NCBI GenBank assembly: GCA_024686055.1
Contig: JAIBDV010000160.1
Coordinates: forward strand, 1 to 6,775
DNA: 6,775 nucleotides
Source: Neptuniibacter sp.
GTDB taxonomy: Bacteria > Pseudomonadota > Gammaproteobacteria > Pseudomonadales > Balneatricaceae
Reading direction: 5' to 3'
Part shown: in pieces, positions 1 through 6,480 of the stretch
Position numbering within the stretch: the first letter of the stretch is position 1
Layout of the letters: every line of letters starts with the position of its first letter
Notes under the pieces: generated by a model
Database searches by the model: none
What the model saw: only the letters and a program-made list of their open reading frames with translations
What the model was told of the DNA's origin: nothing
Program-made: the position numbers and the translations under genes

Positions 1-1907
1 CGCATCGGCATCAGGGTACAGAAGTTGACCGCACCGATCATAAAGCGCTGGCTGGAACGCTGGGCTGACAGCGCTTCGCTGAGGTAGTCACGGATAATGA
101 CCGCATCCAGCGGTTCATCAAAGGCAGCATCCTGGTGCTGTTCAGCCAGTGCCTGCATCACCTCACGCACCTGATCCAGCGCCAGCTCATCGATTTCATC
201 GGCCAGGTAACTGCGTTCCAGCAAGGTGTTCAGGCGTTGCTGCCAGTGGCTCAGCGGCTGTGCGCCCTGGAACCACTGACTGCATTCACGCAGCAGATCA
301 ATAAAGTCGGCCAGCCGCCCCAGCAGCGCGGCATCCAGCCCTTCCACATCGCCATAGGGAGCAATGTCTTGCCAGGGGGCGAGCTGATCACCCAGGGCAA
401 AGCCCGCCAGCATCCGGTCCAGCCCGAACTGCCAGCTGTTCTGGCTGAACGCAGGCAGGTCCAGCGCGCTGCGGCTTTCACTGTCCAGCCCCCAGCGGAT
501 CTGCACCTGGCTGATCCAGTGTCGCAGCTGATCAAAGTCATCCTGAGTCAGCTCAAACCGGCGCAGCACCGCAGGCACTTCCAGCAGTTCCAGCACCTCA
601 GATACCGGCAGGCGGCTATCGGCCAGGTTCAGCATCCGCACCAGACTTTGCAACAGCGGGCTTTCCTGCGCCAGCGAGCGGTCGGAGATCGAGTACGGTA
701 TCCGCCGCTCCTGACTGGCATTGCCAAACACCGCTTCGATATAGGGCGCATAGGCTGCCACATCGGGCATCATCACAATAATATCGCGTGGGGCCAGGCT
801 GCTATCATCGGCGAACATCGCCAGCAGCTGATCCTGCAGCACCTCCATCTCCCGCAGGGGGCTGTGACAGCTATGCAGACGCAGTGAGTGATCGCCCGGC
901 TGCCAGTCACTGGCCACCGCCTGCTGACTGCGATCTGCCAGATTAATAATGTCGTACTGCACCCGCGCCAGCAGATGGTCCGCCACCGGATTGGCAAAGG
1001 CAGTGATCTCGTGGGGGCATTTATCCTGCAACAGGTACACATAATCCCGGCCCAGCTTGCCCATGGAGGCCAGCAGTGGATTACCGTGATCAAAGTAGCT
1101 GTCGATATCGACACCGGGCTTATTCAGCCAGCGGCGCAGCCTGGCCTTCTGTTTCTGGTCCAGAATATCGCCCCAGTAGTGCTGACAGGGGTTGCCGATC
1201 ATCAGGTGGATATCACAGTGTTCGGCCAGCATATCCAGCGCTTCGAGGGTTTTCTCCGGCAACGCCGAAATACCGAAGATAAACAGCCGCGAAGGCAATT
1301 GCAGCCGTGCCTGTTTCCCGCGCAGGGCATCAATAAACGACTGCAGCATATTGGCACGATGCCAGTGGGGCTGGCCCAGCTCAGCGGTGCGCTGATAGAG
1401 CGCCCGCCACAGGATCGGCTGCCATAACTGCGTATCTGCCCCCAGCTGGCCGCCCTGCTCCCAGTCCTCCACCCACTCGGGGCGATACATCAGATACTGG
1501 TCAAACACGTCCGCCACTTTGGCACACAGCTGGTAGCGTTTAACGCCCTGTGGGTCATCGGCCAGATAGCTGCACAGCGGCGCGAATTCCGGCTGTTCCA
1601 GCAACGGTGGCAGCAGTGTCATCAGCTTCCAGCCCATCGCATCTTTGTTAAAGGCGGAGCGCTCCGGCACCCCCTCCAGCACATCGGCGAAGGTTTTCCA
1701 CAGAAAGGACGCAGGCAACGGAAACTCAAGGTTGGCGGCAATGCCCAGCGCCTGAGCCAGCTCAAGTTTGAGCCACTGGGCCATGCCCGGGCTCTGCACC
1801 AGAATAAGTTCAGCGGCGAAGGGGTCGTGTAACGGGGCGTGCTGAATGTGCTGAACCAGCAATCCTTTCAGTACATCCAGCGCGTTGGAGTGATAGACAT
1901 GTAACAT
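1..1907 (-). CDS. recC: RecC, exodeoxyribonuclease V gamma subunit (partial, N-terminal 635 codons)
   Basis: RecC is the Chi-scanning subunit of the cytoplasmic RecBCD helicase-nuclease, which processes double-strand breaks for RecA loading. Reading the minus strand from ATG at 1907 gives an uninterrupted frame to the left edge, with no frameshift or stop. The protein opens MLHVYHSNALDVL and continues with VQSPGMAQWL (37-46), GIAANLEFPLPASF (55-68), SAFNKDAMGWKLMTLLP (84-100), FDQYLMYRPEW (135-145), GQPHWHRAN (178-186) and ends NFCTLMPMR at the edge, all close to E. coli RecC as I remember it. E. coli RecC is about 1122 residues, so roughly the last 45 percent is missing from the window. The start is supported by the match to the known RecC N-terminus and by AGG seven bases upstream. 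It lies downstream of the small gene at 1988-2194 on the same strand; recB would be expected next beyond the left edge but is not visible. The two consecutive plus-strand open frames across this region are antisense shadows. Confidence 0.97.
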   Translation of the reverse strand, partial: MLHVYHSNALDVLKGLLVQHIQHAPLHDPFAAELILVQSPGMAQWLKLELAQALGIAANLEFPLPASFLWKTFADVLEGVPERSAFNKDAMGWKLMTLLPPLLEQPEFAPLCSYLADDPQGVKRYQLCAKVADVFDQYLMYRPEWVEDWEQGGQLGADTQLWQPILWRALYQRTAELGQPHWHRANMLQSFIDALRGKQARLQLPSRLFIFGISALPEKTLEALDMLAEHCDIHLMIGNPCQHYWGDILDQKQKARLRRWLNKPGVDIDSYFDHGNPLLASMGKLGRDYVYLLQDKCPHEITAFANPVADHLLARVQYDIINLADRSQQAVASDWQPGDHSLRLHSCHSPLREMEVLQDQLLAMFADDSSLAPRDIIVMMPDVAAYAPYIEAVFGNASQERRIPYSISDRSLAQESPLLQSLVRMLNLADSRLPVSEVLELLEVPAVLRRFELTQDDFDQLRHWISQVQIRWGLDSESRSALDLPAFSQNSWQFGLDRMLAGFALGDQLAPWQDIAPYGDVEGLDAALLGRLADFIDLLRECSQWFQGAQPLSHWQQRLNTLLERSYLADEIDELALDQVREVMQALAEQHQDAAFDEPLDAVIIRDYLSEALSAQRSSQRFMIGAVNFCTLMPM

Positions 1908-1925
1908 GGCAGGCCTGATGATATC

Positions 1926-1959
1926 CCTGATCTGGAGGGCATCAGTGTACCTGATCTGG
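1926..1959. repeat. Direct 10-bp repeat upstream of recC
   Basis: The decamer CCTGATCTGG occurs at 1926-1935 and again at 1950-1959, 24 bp start to start, inside the 80-bp gap between recC and the small upstream gene. On the recC sense strand it reads CCAGATCAGG, and a third partial ATCAGG lies just ahead of the recC start. Spacing near two helical turns could suit a regulator-binding site, but no known operator is recognised and chance is possible. No terminator is visible in the gap, and no convincing promoter for recC; TACACT (1951-1946 on the minus strand) resembles a -10 box but has no good -35 partner. Confidence 0.35.
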
Positions 1960-1987
1960 TGGTAAAACTGGGGGCTATACGACTAAC

Positions 1988-2194
1988 TCAGGTGGGGGCG
2001 ACAAAGGCCGTTTCAGCGTTGTAAGGGATCTCGCCAAAGCCTTCTTCCAGCGTCCACAGGGTATAGCCCTGTTCAACCCGCACTACACCATCAAAACGCT
2101 GCTGCAGATAGGCAACCGCCGCTTCGAATTCATCAATATCACACAGAATCACGCCACCGCGATCATCCTCGGTACTAAACAGATAACTTTTCAT
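1988..2194 (-). CDS. Small uncharacterised protein, 68 residues
   Basis: I do not recognise this family. The start at 2194 (MKSYLFSTEDD) is chosen because GAGG (2204-2201) sits six bases upstream; an in-frame ATG at 2260 would add 22 residues (MLMFIALEQHC...) but lacks a ribosome-binding site. The product is acidic and soluble-looking, with no signal peptide or membrane segment. It shows an alternating beta/alpha pattern: a strand at SYLF, another at GGVILCDI, a helix over DEFEAAVAYLQQRF, then strands VVRVEQGYTLW and a tail ending ETAFVAPT. That is compatible with a small ferredoxin-like alpha/beta fold, but this is guesswork from pattern alone. It lies 80 bp upstream of recC on the same strand and is divergent from the porin operon, so it could be co-transcribed with recC. 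Its coding status rests on the good start site, the credible composition and the absence of any competing gene. Confidence 0.6.
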   Translation of the reverse strand: MKSYLFSTEDDRGGVILCDIDEFEAAVAYLQQRFDGVVRVEQGYTLWTLEEGFGEIPYNAETAFVAPT

Positions 2195-2200
2195 TACATA

Positions 2201-2204
2201 CCTC
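2201..2204 (-). promoter_or_regulatory. Ribosome-binding site deciding the start of the 68-residue gene
   Basis: On the minus strand GAGG is followed by six bases and then ATG at 2194. This favours the shorter protein over the 90-residue version starting at 2260. Confidence 0.6.
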
Positions 2205-2269
2205 GTAACAGATACGGTTATTTTCGCACAGTGTTGCTCCAGTGCAATGAACATTAGCACCCACTATGG

Positions 2270-2280
2270 GATAAATTATC
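2270..2280. promoter_or_regulatory. Perfect 11-bp palindrome GATAA-A-TTATC in the divergent region
   Basis: GATAA (2270-2274) and TTATC (2276-2280) are exact inverted repeats around a single A. The site lies between the divergent small gene and the porin operon and overlaps the predicted minus-strand -10 box, a position where a bound regulator could affect both directions. A partly overlapping shorter inverted repeat, CCCA (2260-2263) and TGGG (2267-2270), lies beside it. It is short and AT-rich, so it may simply be promoter sequence. Confidence 0.25.
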
Positions 2281-2304
2281 CGCCTACCACAGAAAACCTG
2301 GTAA
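2275..2304 (-). promoter_or_regulatory. Candidate sigma-70 promoter for the small gene (and possibly recC)
   Basis: On the minus strand TTACCA (2304-2299, four of six matches to the -35 consensus) is separated by 18 bases from GATAAT (2280-2275, five of six matches to the -10 consensus). Transcription would begin near 2268, giving a leader of about 75 bases before the ATG at 2194. The -10 box overlaps the palindrome at 2270-2280. This is an eye-matched prediction only. Confidence 0.35.
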
Positions 2305-2332
2305 GACCCGCTACACTTGCCAATGGATGTGC

Positions 2333-2348
2333 CGCAGGATCCCCTGCG
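2333..2348 (+). promoter_or_regulatory. GC-rich hairpin in the porin leader
   Basis: CGCAGG (2333-2338) pairs with CCTGCG (2343-2348) across a four-base loop ATCC. It ends five bases before the ribosome-binding site of the porin gene and has no following T-run, so it is not an intrinsic terminator. If transcribed in the leader it could influence translation or mRNA stability; this is inference from position. Confidence 0.3.
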
Positions 2349-2353
2349 CGAAC

Positions 2354-2361
2354 AAAGGAGG
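2354..2361 (+). promoter_or_regulatory. Strong ribosome-binding site for the porin gene
   Basis: AAAGGAGG is seven bases upstream of the ATG at 2369. It fixes the start there rather than at 2327 or at the later in-frame ATG at 2381. Confidence 0.85.
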
Positions 2362-2368
2362 CCAATGG

Positions 2369-3403
2369 ATGCGCCTGACCATGGATACCCTGAGCGCCCC
2401 ACTGACAGCCTGTCGCCTGTCGGCGCTGATGCTGTTATTCAGCTACGCTCCTCTTTCCCTTGCCGATGGCACCCTGACCCCTGGCGGTAGCCTGGGTGAA
2501 AATATGCGTATGTCGCTGGATTTAAGTAGCCGTATCACCCACTTCGACCGCGCCGATGAAACCGGTTATACCAACGCCGCCGGACTGGACCTGCACAAAG
2601 TATTCAGCGGAACTGACGGCGATATCGGCACCCTCACTGTGCAGCTGTACTGGACTCGCATTGATAACCTGATTATGCGGCCCGGCTTTTTCGACGGCCC
2701 GGACGACAGCGAACTGGTGTACCGCATCGTCAACTTCAATTACACCGGGCTGGGCACCCAGGCCCCCCATTTCCGGGTCGGTCATTTTGAAATTCCTTAC
2801 GGTCTGGAACACACCGTGGATACCAACGGCAACCTGCGCGATTACACCCACGGCCGGAATCTGGGGGTAAAAGCCGACTGGGGTGTCAGCGTCAACGGCG
2901 AACTCCCGGCACTGGAATATGAAGTCAGCTACACCCTGGGCGGTGGTCAGGAGGCCGAACGTAAAGAGGGTTCCTACGTCTGGGCCGGGCGACTGGGCAC
3001 CCCACGGGATAACAACCAGGTTTACGGTGTGGCGCTGTACCATGCCGAACTGAAAAATACCGAACGCAACCGGCTGGGGCTGGATGCCATGTGGTATTAC
3101 GACCTGTACGGCCTGTTTGCCCAGCTGGATATCGGTGAAGACGCCGACAACGATGTGCTCAATGGTATTGTCGAGCTGAACTGGCGCAACCCACAGGAAA
3201 CCTGGTTGCTGTTCCTGCAGAACCAGTATTTTTCCACCGACCGTAGCGACGGTGATCAGCAGGCCCTGCGCCACAATCTGGGGGTACAGTACACCCCGGA
3301 TAGTCACTGGGATTTCAGCGCCCAGTACCAGCATGACAGCGACGTGTTTGACGGTGCAGCCGAAGCGCGCATACTCAGCTTGCAGGCACGCTACCGATTC
3401 TGA
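2369..3403 (+). CDS. Outer-membrane porin-like beta-barrel protein, 344 residues
   Basis: The protein is most likely an outer-membrane channel. A signal peptide spans residues 1-32: charged MRLTMDT start, hydrophobic LSALMLLF core (17-24), and SLA cleavage before Asp33. The mature 312 residues alternate polar and aromatic/hydrophobic residues, as in beta-strands, with polar turns such as GPDDSE, NTERN and STDRSDGD. It ends ARYRF, with the C-terminal Phe read by the BAM machinery. The stretch VGHFEIPYGLE followed by DWGVSVNGE resembles the conserved region of OprO/OprP-type (phosphate-selective porin) barrels, but substrate cannot be inferred. The mature chain has no cysteine. The start at 2369 follows from AAAGGAGG at 2354-2361; the in-frame ATG at 2327 lacks such a site. 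It is first in a tight operon, 24 bp ahead of the next gene. A 304-residue open frame on the opposite strand is a shadow. Alternatives are another barrel family of similar size. Confidence 0.8.
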   Translation: MRLTMDTLSAPLTACRLSALMLLFSYAPLSLADGTLTPGGSLGENMRMSLDLSSRITHFDRADETGYTNAAGLDLHKVFSGTDGDIGTLTVQLYWTRIDNLIMRPGFFDGPDDSELVYRIVNFNYTGLGTQAPHFRVGHFEIPYGLEHTVDTNGNLRDYTHGRNLGVKADWGVSVNGELPALEYEVSYTLGGGQEAERKEGSYVWAGRLGTPRDNNQVYGVALYHAELKNTERNRLGLDAMWYYDLYGLFAQLDIGEDADNDVLNGIVELNWRNPQETWLLFLQNQYFSTDRSDGDQQALRHNLGVQYTPDSHWDFSAQYQHDSDVFDGAAEARILSLQARYRF

Positions 3404-3427
3404 TCGATCCGTGAAAGGAGCAACACA

Positions 3428-4477
3428 ATGAAGCAATCAGGTCGTATCGTCTGGCTGTTTATTCTGTTCAGCCTTATTCCTGCCCAGGTGTTCGCTCAGG
3501 CTTACTGTGCCCTGCGCGACCCGGCCAGCCATATTCAACAGCTGTACCCAGACAGCAACCAGTTCCGCTCAATCGTCAAAACCGTCGATGAAAGCGCCCG
3601 TGACTTTGTCGCCAAAAACATGCCACCTAACGCCCTCCACTTTGGTGAGTTAGGCCGCCATACCCTCTACGTTGCCCTGCGCGACAAAGACATACTGGGG
3701 CTGGTGCATGTGCGCTCAGAAGAGAGCCGCTGGGGACTGGTAGAGATCGCCTGGTCGATGGACCTGGGCCTCAAAGTGCAGGATTACAGCTTTCAGCGCT
3801 GCCGCAGCCGGGTGCGAAAAGTGATGGAAGCGAACAGCGTTAAAGATCAGTTCCGTGGCAAAAACTTTGCTGAAATGAAGACATTTCTCGCCGCTGATGG
3901 TCGCTCTGCTAACCGGGATACTCTGAATGTGCCTGATAACGCCGCCGAACTGGCCGCGGTGGTGGTGCGTAACGGGCTGAAAACGCTGCTGGTGACACGC
4001 CAGGTCTGGTCGATGGAAATTGAAGCCCTGCAAATGCTGAAGAACGCCCGGTCAGCTTTTCCTGCCGCCGAACAGATACAGCTGGCCGAGCAGACGCCCG
4101 CCAGCCCGGCGGTTGCCGTGGCCCTGAACTCAGCGTTCGGCAACGCCAGCATAGGCACTGACCGCGCACAAATAAAACTGGCGCGGGTACTGGATCATCA
4201 GGGCAACGCGCTGGGGGTTATCTACCGCGCTAAGCATACGATCAGTGGCGAACCCCTGACACTCTGGTGGGCCATCCGAACAGACCTGACCATTGAAGCC
4301 ATCAACGCAGACACCCCCTGGCCTTCGAGTCAGGTAGAATCAGTTTTTAAACAGCTCACCGGTAAAACCTTTGATAACAGCGAAAGCTGTGGCAACCGGG
4401 CAGAACTGATGGCACTAGAAGCGATCATCACCGCCCGCCCTTTACTTAAAAACACTGAACGACGCCTCACCATGTAA
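3428..4477 (+). CDS. Secreted periplasmic protein with duplicated FMN-binding-like domain, 349 residues
   Basis: The gene begins at ATG 3428, seven bases after AAAGGAG (3414-3420). Residues 1-23 look like a Sec signal peptide (IVWLFILFSL core, VFA cleavage before Gln24); there is no lipobox, so the product is probably periplasmic. I see an internal duplication. Residues about 77-147 (from RHTLYVAL to FRGKNF) align with about 246-315 (from RAQIKLAR to LTGKTF). Each copy holds a GLV or GVI strand, a tryptophan-containing strand (VEIAWSM, LTLWWAI), a DL-x-(I/V) strand, a helix and a closing GK-x-F. This order resembles the FMN_bind domain of RnfG and NosR, with the helix start where those proteins carry the SGAT flavinylation motif. 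No SGAT-type motif is present in either copy, so covalent FMN is unlikely. Cysteines are at 27, 125 and 321. It lies between a porin gene and a sensor kinase gene, so a role in presenting a signal is possible. The assignment to an FMN_bind-like fold is tentative; coding status is secure. Confidence 0.75.
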   Translation: MKQSGRIVWLFILFSLIPAQVFAQAYCALRDPASHIQQLYPDSNQFRSIVKTVDESARDFVAKNMPPNALHFGELGRHTLYVALRDKDILGLVHVRSEESRWGLVEIAWSMDLGLKVQDYSFQRCRSRVRKVMEANSVKDQFRGKNFAEMKTFLAADGRSANRDTLNVPDNAAELAAVVVRNGLKTLLVTRQVWSMEIEALQMLKNARSAFPAAEQIQLAEQTPASPAVAVALNSAFGNASIGTDRAQIKLARVLDHQGNALGVIYRAKHTISGEPLTLWWAIRTDLTIEAINADTPWPSSQVESVFKQLTGKTFDNSESCGNRAELMALEAIITARPLLKNTERRLTM

Positions 4478-4490
4478 CGCGCACTATTTC

Positions 4491-4500
4491 AGGGAGAGAG
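4491..4500 (+). promoter_or_regulatory. Ribosome-binding site for the kinase gene
   Basis: AGGGAGAGAG lies three bases before the ATG at 4504, with its GGAG core (4493-4496) seven bases away, inside the 26-bp gap after the preceding gene. There is no room for a terminator, which supports co-transcription. Confidence 0.7.
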
Positions 4501-4503
4501 TCT

Positions 4504-6480
4504 ATGCGCATAGCAGTACAGACCGTGATTATTGTGCTTTGCTGCCTGCTCGGCGGGCTGGCATTGTACAGCGCCATCTGGATCAAGTTTACCGACGTAG
4601 AAGCCCTGCGTGATCAGGACCAGCAAAGCCAGCTGGCCATGCGCGATATTGAGCACCTGGAAACCATGCTCAACCAGTGGTTCGTCACCATTGACCTGTT
4701 TTTCAGCCAGCAACAGAGTTACCTGGCCCCAGGCATCGGCCGCCAGGCCAGCCAGCTACAAACCTCGCTCAATGAACTGGGCAAAATAGCGCCCCATGAA
4801 GCACCCGAACTACAAAAGCACCTGACCACCATATCCACCATCGTACAACGGGCCTCCCTGCAGGCCCCCGACGACAACGCTCAGTGGAACAGCCTGCTCA
4901 GCCAGACTGACGATAAAAGCACTGCTATCGTCGAGCTGATGGACAGCCTGTACAGTTATTTTGATCAGCGCCGCGAGCACAGCGCCACCGCCGTGGCCAG
5001 CGCCGAAGCAGGCCTGGTCCCCACCCTGGGTAGCTATGCCGCCGGTTACTTCGGGCTGGTGTTCCTGGTCTGGCTGTGGGCCACCCGCACCGTGGTGTTA
5101 CCTCTGCAGAAACTGCACCGTCAGGCAATGCGACCACTGGAAGAGCAACGGGCCGAGCCCTTCGTACTGGACGCCGGCCCCACAGAGATCCGCCGACTGG
5201 GCAGCAGTCTTAACCACTACAGCCAGCGGCTGGTAGAAGCACTGCACCATGCCGAAGAAGAACGAGAGAACGCCGAACTGGCCCGCGCCCGGGTCGAGTC
5301 CATCATGCACGCCGCCCCGGATGCCATCATCACCCTGGATGACGACGGCCAGATCCAGCATATGAACCAGGCCACCCTGGATATGTTTACACTGGCCACC
5401 GACGCCGTCGGCCAGACACATATTGGCGAACTGGTACCACGGCTGGACCAGTCTCCCCTGGCCCTCAACACCCGCCAGAGCTGCGAATACATCGGCAAAA
5501 CGACCGCTGCACGTAAATTGCCACTGGAGATCAGCGCCGCCACCGTCAGCCAGAACGAGCACCAGGACGGCTACACCCTGATTGTGCGCGATATTACTAC
5601 TCGTAAACTGCAGGAGATCAAACTACAGAAGCTGAACCAGAAACTGGTCGCCGCTTCCCGTCAGGCGGGTATCGCCGAGATCGCCACCGGCATTCTGCAC
5701 AACGTAGGCAACGTACTGAACTCTGTCACCACCTCTGCTGCCCTGCTGCAGAACCAGATCAATCAGACCAGCGCCGCCAAGGTGAAGAAAGTCGCCGAGA
5801 TGATGCAAAACCACAGCGACGACCTGCCCGGCCTGTTTGCCCCAGGCAACAAAGGCCAGCAGCTGCCCGGCTTTATCAGCGGCCTGTGCAACCGGCTGGA
5901 CAACGAACAGAGCCAGCAGCTTGATGAGCTGGCCAGCCTGAGCAAAAACATCGCTCACATTGCCGAAATTGTCGCCTCACAACAGAAGTTTGCCGGGCAA
6001 AGCTCGGTGTCTGAGCCGCTGGATCTGGCCGAAGTGCTCAATGACGCTATTGCCATGCACAGCGTGCCGCTACGTAACCAGAACATTAAACTGGTACGGG
6101 ATTTCCACAGCCTGCCCATCCTGTCGGACCGGCATAACCTGATGCAAATCTTCGTCAACCTGGTACGCAATGCCACCGAAGCCATTGGCGAGCAGAAGCC
6201 CAGACAGGGAGCTTTGCGCTTACGTGTGATTGCCGATAGCGGCCAGCCTCTGCGCATTGAAGTCACCGATAACGGCAGCGGACTGGACGAAGAACAGAAG
6301 CACAACCTGTTCCGCCACGGATTCACCACCAAAGTCAGCGGCCATGGTTTTGGCCTGCACAGCAGTGCCCTCGCCGCTAAGAATATGCAAGGCGAACTCA
6401 GCGCCAGCAGCGAAGGTCGCGGACACGGCTGCACCTTTAGCCTGCAACTCCCCGCCAGCATAATGGAGCACGCCGCATGA
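4504..6480 (+). CDS. Membrane-bound PAS sensor histidine kinase of the HNVGN H-box type, 658 residues
   Basis: This inner-membrane kinase senses a signal and phosphorylates a partner, most likely the adjacent regulator. Transmembrane helices lie at about 4-26 and 178-196, bracketing a mostly helical periplasmic sensor of about 150 residues. A HAMP-like segment (197-245, with VVLPLQKL and EIRRLGSSLN) and a short coiled coil lead into a PAS domain (about 262-370: HAAPDAIITLDDDG to VRDIT). The phosphoacceptor is predicted as His399 in ATGILHNVGNVLNS, the H-box of kinases that score poorly as classic HisKA. HIAEIVASQQKFA (485-497) is the matching second-helix motif. The ATPase domain has an N-box FVNLVRNATEAI (550-561), G1 DNGSGL (589-594), F-box LFRHGFTTK (602-610) and G2 GHGFGL (613-618), all intact, so it should be active. 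His399 to the N-box is about 150 residues, longer than the usual 105-110. The stop overlaps the next start by four bases. The ligand is unknown. Confidence 0.96.
   Translation: MRIAVQTVIIVLCCLLGGLALYSAIWIKFTDVEALRDQDQQSQLAMRDIEHLETMLNQWFVTIDLFFSQQQSYLAPGIGRQASQLQTSLNELGKIAPHEAPELQKHLTTISTIVQRASLQAPDDNAQWNSLLSQTDDKSTAIVELMDSLYSYFDQRREHSATAVASAEAGLVPTLGSYAAGYFGLVFLVWLWATRTVVLPLQKLHRQAMRPLEEQRAEPFVLDAGPTEIRRLGSSLNHYSQRLVEALHHAEEERENAELARARVESIMHAAPDAIITLDDDGQIQHMNQATLDMFTLATDAVGQTHIGELVPRLDQSPLALNTRQSCEYIGKTTAARKLPLEISAATVSQNEHQDGYTLIVRDITTRKLQEIKLQKLNQKLVAASRQAGIAEIATGILHNVGNVLNSVTTSAALLQNQINQTSAAKVKKVAEMMQNHSDDLPGLFAPGNKGQQLPGFISGLCNRLDNEQSQQLDELASLSKNIAHIAEIVASQQKFAGQSSVSEPLDLAEVLNDAIAMHSVPLRNQNIKLVRDFHSLPILSDRHNLMQIFVNLVRNATEAIGEQKPRQGALRLRVIADSGQPLRIEVTDNGSGLDEEQKHNLFRHGFTTKVSGHGFGLHSSALAAKNMQGELSASSEGRGHGCTFSLQLPASIMEHAA

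Larger units (their letters stand above)
2319..2371 (+). repeat. 11-bp direct repeat GCCAATGGATG flanking the porin leader
   Basis: GCCAATGGATG occurs at 2319-2329 and again at 2361-2371, 42 bp apart. The second copy contains the chosen porin start codon (2369). The first copy contains an in-frame ATG (2327) that would extend the porin by 14 residues but has no ribosome-binding site. The repeat makes the start easy to misannotate and could be a remnant of a small local duplication. Confidence 0.5.

Noticed and set aside
135..1427. Two consecutive plus-strand open frames (250 and 179 codons) lying end to end across the left part.
   Set aside because: They are antisense to recC, which has an unbroken frame with clear family motifs. 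Their translations are rich in Gln, His and Leu without domain character, as expected for a codon-position shadow.
1955..1962. TCTGGTGG, one base away from the E. coli Chi octamer, upstream of recC.
   Set aside because: It is a single mismatched octamer, likely by chance, and the Chi of this organism is unknown.
2219..2247. TTGCAC and AAAATA, 17 bases apart on the minus strand, as the small gene's promoter.
   Set aside because: The -10 candidate matches only two of six consensus bases; the pair at 2275-2304 fits better.
2333..2353. The GC-rich hairpin as an intrinsic terminator.
   Set aside because: There is no T-run on either strand after the stem, and no gene ends just before it.
2327..2368. 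Upstream in-frame ATG at 2327 as the porin start.
   Set aside because: It has no ribosome-binding site and would add a polar, Arg/Cys-containing 14-residue lead before a normal signal peptide. The start at 2369 has AAAGGAGG at the right distance.
2522..3436. A 304-codon minus-strand open frame across the porin gene.
   Set aside because: The plus strand here has a strong ribosome-binding site, signal peptide and beta-barrel ending. The antisense translation shows no recognisable motif, and its start lies inside the next gene.
5098..5562. Minus-strand open frame of 154 codons inside the kinase gene.
   Set aside because: It is antisense to the PAS-domain coding region, which is unambiguous, and its product has no domain features.
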